Assembly (NCBI RefSeq): GCF_017302985.1
Contig: NZ_JAFIMU010000009.1
Location: 372,001 to 436,000 of the forward strand
Source of the DNA: Corallococcus macrosporus
GTDB lineage: Bacteria; Myxococcota; Myxococcia; Myxococcales; Myxococcaceae
Length of the DNA stretch: 64,000 nt
Reading direction: 5' to 3'
The translations under genes and the position numbers were made by a program. The notes below the pieces were generated by a model. The model did no database searches. It was not told where the DNA came from and worked only from the letters and a program-made list of their open reading frames with translations. Below are positions 62,299 to 64,000 of the stretch, piece by piece. Numbering within the stretch: the stretch's first letter is position 1; every line of letters begins with the position of its first letter.

Positions 62299-63375
62299 AT
62301 GGAGTCGTCCGCACGCAGGGAAGAGGCAGCGCCACTGACCCCGCGGGAGATCTTCGAACGGCTGGATCGCTACGTCATCGGACAGGAAGCAGCGAAGCGG
62401 GCGGTGGCCATCGCCGCGCACAACCACCTCAAGCGCATCCAGGCGCGCCGGATGCGGCGGCAGTCCCTCATCAAGAAGTCCAACATCCTGCTCATTGGCC
62501 CCACGGGCAGCGGCAAGACGCACATCGCGCGCAACCTGGCGGAGATCCTCCACGTCCCGTTCACCACCGTGGACGCCACCGAGTACACGGAGGCGGGCTA
62601 CTACGGGAAGGACGTGGAGGTGATGGTGTCCGACCTGCTCTTCAAGGCGAACCACTCCGTGGAGGACACCCAGCGGGGCATCATCTTCATCGACGAGGTC
62701 GACAAGATCGCCCGCCGCACGCAGGGCGCGCGCAACGGCGCGGGCAGCCGCGACATCGGCGGTGAGGGCGTGCAGCAGTCGCTCCTGAAGCTCCTGGAAG
62801 GGCGCGAGGTGCACGTGCCCATGAACGTGACGCAGGCGTGGAACAAGAGCGACTTCGTGCAGGTGGACACGCGCGACATCCTCTTCATCTGCGCGGGCAC
62901 GTTCAGCGACCTGCACGACTACGGCGACGAGGGCGGCCGGGCCATGGGCTTCGGCTCGGACGCGCTCACGGCGAAGCGCAAGGAGAAGCGCATCTCCACG
63001 AAGCAACTGGTGGACTTCGGGATGATGGCGGAGTTCCTGGGCCGCATGCCGGTGATGGTGCAGCTGGAGCGGCTGGGCGAGCCCGACCTCCTGCGCGTGC
63101 TCACCGAGCCGCCGGATGCCATCACCCGCGAGTTCAAGGAGCTCCTGTCGCTGGATGAGATCGAGCTGGAGTTCCCGGAGAGCGGCCTGCGGGAGGTGGT
63201 GCGCTACTCCATCGCGCGCGGGCTGGGGGCTCGCGGCCTGCGCTCCATCCTGGAGCACGTGATGTCGGACATCATGTTCGAGGCGCCGGAGCGCAAGCAC
63301 CGCCAGGTGACGGTGGACGCGGCGTTCGTGAAGGCGCGGCTCGCGGCGCTGGACGACGTGGAGCTCAACGCTTAG
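62299..63375 (+). CDS. ClpX-like AAA+ ATPase without the N-terminal zinc domain
   Basis: Protein of 358 aa; full ClpX is about 420 aa. It begins directly with the AAA+ module. Walker A is GPTGSGKT (67-74), Walker B IIFIDE (128-133), the pore loop is GYYG (100-103) in place of the usual GYVG, and the ClpP-docking loop reads MGFG in place of IGFG. The C-terminal small domain (SIARGLGARGLRSILEHVM) is complete. It may unfold substrates with ClpP or act alone; loss of the zinc domain removes SspB/UmuD-type adaptors. A separate full ClpX would be expected elsewhere. Confidence 0.85.
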   Translation: MESSARREEAAPLTPREIFERLDRYVIGQEAAKRAVAIAAHNHLKRIQARRMRRQSLIKKSNILLIGPTGSGKTHIARNLAEILHVPFTTVDATEYTEAGYYGKDVEVMVSDLLFKANHSVEDTQRGIIFIDEVDKIARRTQGARNGAGSRDIGGEGVQQSLLKLLEGREVHVPMNVTQAWNKSDFVQVDTRDILFICAGTFSDLHDYGDEGGRAMGFGSDALTAKRKEKRISTKQLVDFGMMAEFLGRMPVMVQLERLGEPDLLRVLTEPPDAITREFKELLSLDEIELEFPESGLREVVRYSIARGLGARGLRSILEHVMSDIMFEAPERKHRQVTVDAAFVKARLAALDDVELNA

Positions 63376-64000
63376 CGGCGGGCGCTGGCTTCTCGGAGGC
63401 CCGGGCGGCGGCGCCCAGCCGTGCCGCCGCCTGTGGATCCTGGATGAGCTGGAGCACCACGTCGTTGCGCAAGAGGGCCCGCGTGTCGCCGCGCTCCAGC
63501 GCGGCCTGCAGGTCCTGGTGCGTGAGGGCGACCTGGAAGCGCGGGTCCTTGCGCAGGGCCTTGAAGGCCGGGTCGTCCTGGAGCTTCTTCGCCTTGGCGG
63601 GGTCGTGGGTGGCCTGGGCCACGCGGACCAGGTCCTCCAGCGGGGCGAACTGGGTCAGCTCGAAGAGGTTGAAGCGGCGGGACAGGTCGAAGGCCATGGA
63701 GTCCTTCGGGGCCACGCCCACGCGCTTGCCGGCGACGACGACGTGCTGCTCCATGAAGGTCAGCGCGCTCAGGCACACCCAGAAGAGGGCCGCCATCTTC
63801 CCGCCGCCGAGGATGAAGCCCAGCGTGCGGTCCATGCCGCGCTCCTCCGGATCCTTGCCGGAGAGGAAGCGCAGCAGCAGCGCGCCCAGGGCGTAGCGCA
63901 CGGTGAGCCACGTCACGACGAAGAGGAGCACCGTGCCGAAGAGCGTGCCCACGAGCAACGGCGAGCCCAGCGCGACCGCGAGCTTGGGACCGGCAAGGGG
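63365..64000 (-). CDS. CvpA-like membrane protein (cut by the window edge)
   Basis: The frame enters from the right edge and ends at 63365, giving 211 codons. The visible part has two transmembrane helices (LVGTLFGTVLLFVVTWLTV and MAALFWVCLSALTF) and a long Ala/Lys-rich cytoplasmic tail (about 130 residues) with FKALRKDPRFQVALTHQDLQ. The layout resembles the CvpA family of four-helix membrane proteins. The last codons overlap the ClpX-like gene by 11 bp, tail to tail. The N terminus is outside the window. Confidence 0.7.
   Translation of the reverse strand, partial: PLAGPKLAVALGSPLLVGTLFGTVLLFVVTWLTVRYALGALLLRFLSGKDPEERGMDRTLGFILGGGKMAALFWVCLSALTFMEQHVVVAGKRVGVAPKDSMAFDLSRRFNLFELTQFAPLEDLVRVAQATHDPAKAKKLQDDPAFKALRKDPRFQVALTHQDLQAALERGDTRALLRNDVVLQLIQDPQAAARLGAAARASEKPAPAAKR

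Overview
The window is about 70% G+C, with strong G/C preference at third codon positions, short intergenic gaps and many start/stop overlaps (GTGA, ATGA). The gene content points to a myxobacterium of the Corallococcus/Myxococcus type: an MglA-like small GTPase with a C-terminal extension, a DUF4388/PATAN protein, a MopE-type metal-binding lipoprotein, CHASE2 and adenylate cyclases, an MCP, and a sigma-54-like promoter. There is no rRNA in the window, so the genus is an inference. I see no CRISPR array, insertion sequence, prophage or intact tRNA.

Layout. 1-3828: end of a polysaccharide locus (heparinase II/III-like protein and nucleotide-sugar dehydrogenase) behind a sigma-54-type promoter. 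3925-11828: TldD/PmbA-type peptidase, GH13 alpha-glucan enzyme, gluzincin-like lipoprotein, phosphoglycerate-mutase-like metalloenzyme and a DUF4388 regulator. 11875-15397: leftward operon rpmB-murQ-anmK-small GTPase (peptidoglycan recycling). 15503-21177: FAD oxidoreductase, HAD phosphatase, 3-hydroxyisobutyryl-CoA hydrolase and the overlapping operon purM-purN-DUF523. 21330-26274: CRP-like regulator with a cyclic-nucleotide-phosphodiesterase-like hydrolase, accD, folC and an alpha/beta hydrolase. 26373-31986: double-AMIN coiled-coil protein, LptD-like outer-membrane protein, XRE and TetR regulators. 31996-39739: M23 peptidase, endonuclease/exonuclease/phosphatase protein, five small membrane proteins of ElaB/YqjD/YqjE/YtxH type, and a MopE-type lipoprotein of shifted base composition.

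39746-54909: an envelope lipoprotein, a CHASE2 cyclase, a small 2Fe-2S ferredoxin and complex I genes. nuoA-nuoB (54909-53968) and nuoC-D-G-H-I (49760-43834) lie on the same strand but are separated by about 4.2 kb holding a membrane cyclase, a sulfatase-like membrane protein and a thioesterase; each nuo block has its own sigma-70-like promoter. nuoE, nuoF and nuoJ-N are absent here. 55130-64000: MCP, PHP phosphoesterase, deoxyhypusine-synthase-like protein, OsmC protein, arginine decarboxylase (speA), a ClpX paralogue without the zinc domain, and a truncated CvpA-like gene.

How the genes work together. Clear functional sets are peptidoglycan recycling (anmK, murQ), purine synthesis (purM, purN), cyclic-nucleotide signalling (two cyclases, CRP-like regulator, phosphodiesterase-like enzyme), envelope assembly (LptD-like, AMIN, M23), respiration (nuo) and a polyamine set (speA, deoxyhypusine-synthase-like). 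A recurrent arrangement, a TA-rich -10-like hexamer 6-9 nt before the start codon with no Shine-Dalgarno sequence, suggests many leaderless mRNAs and was used to choose several starts.
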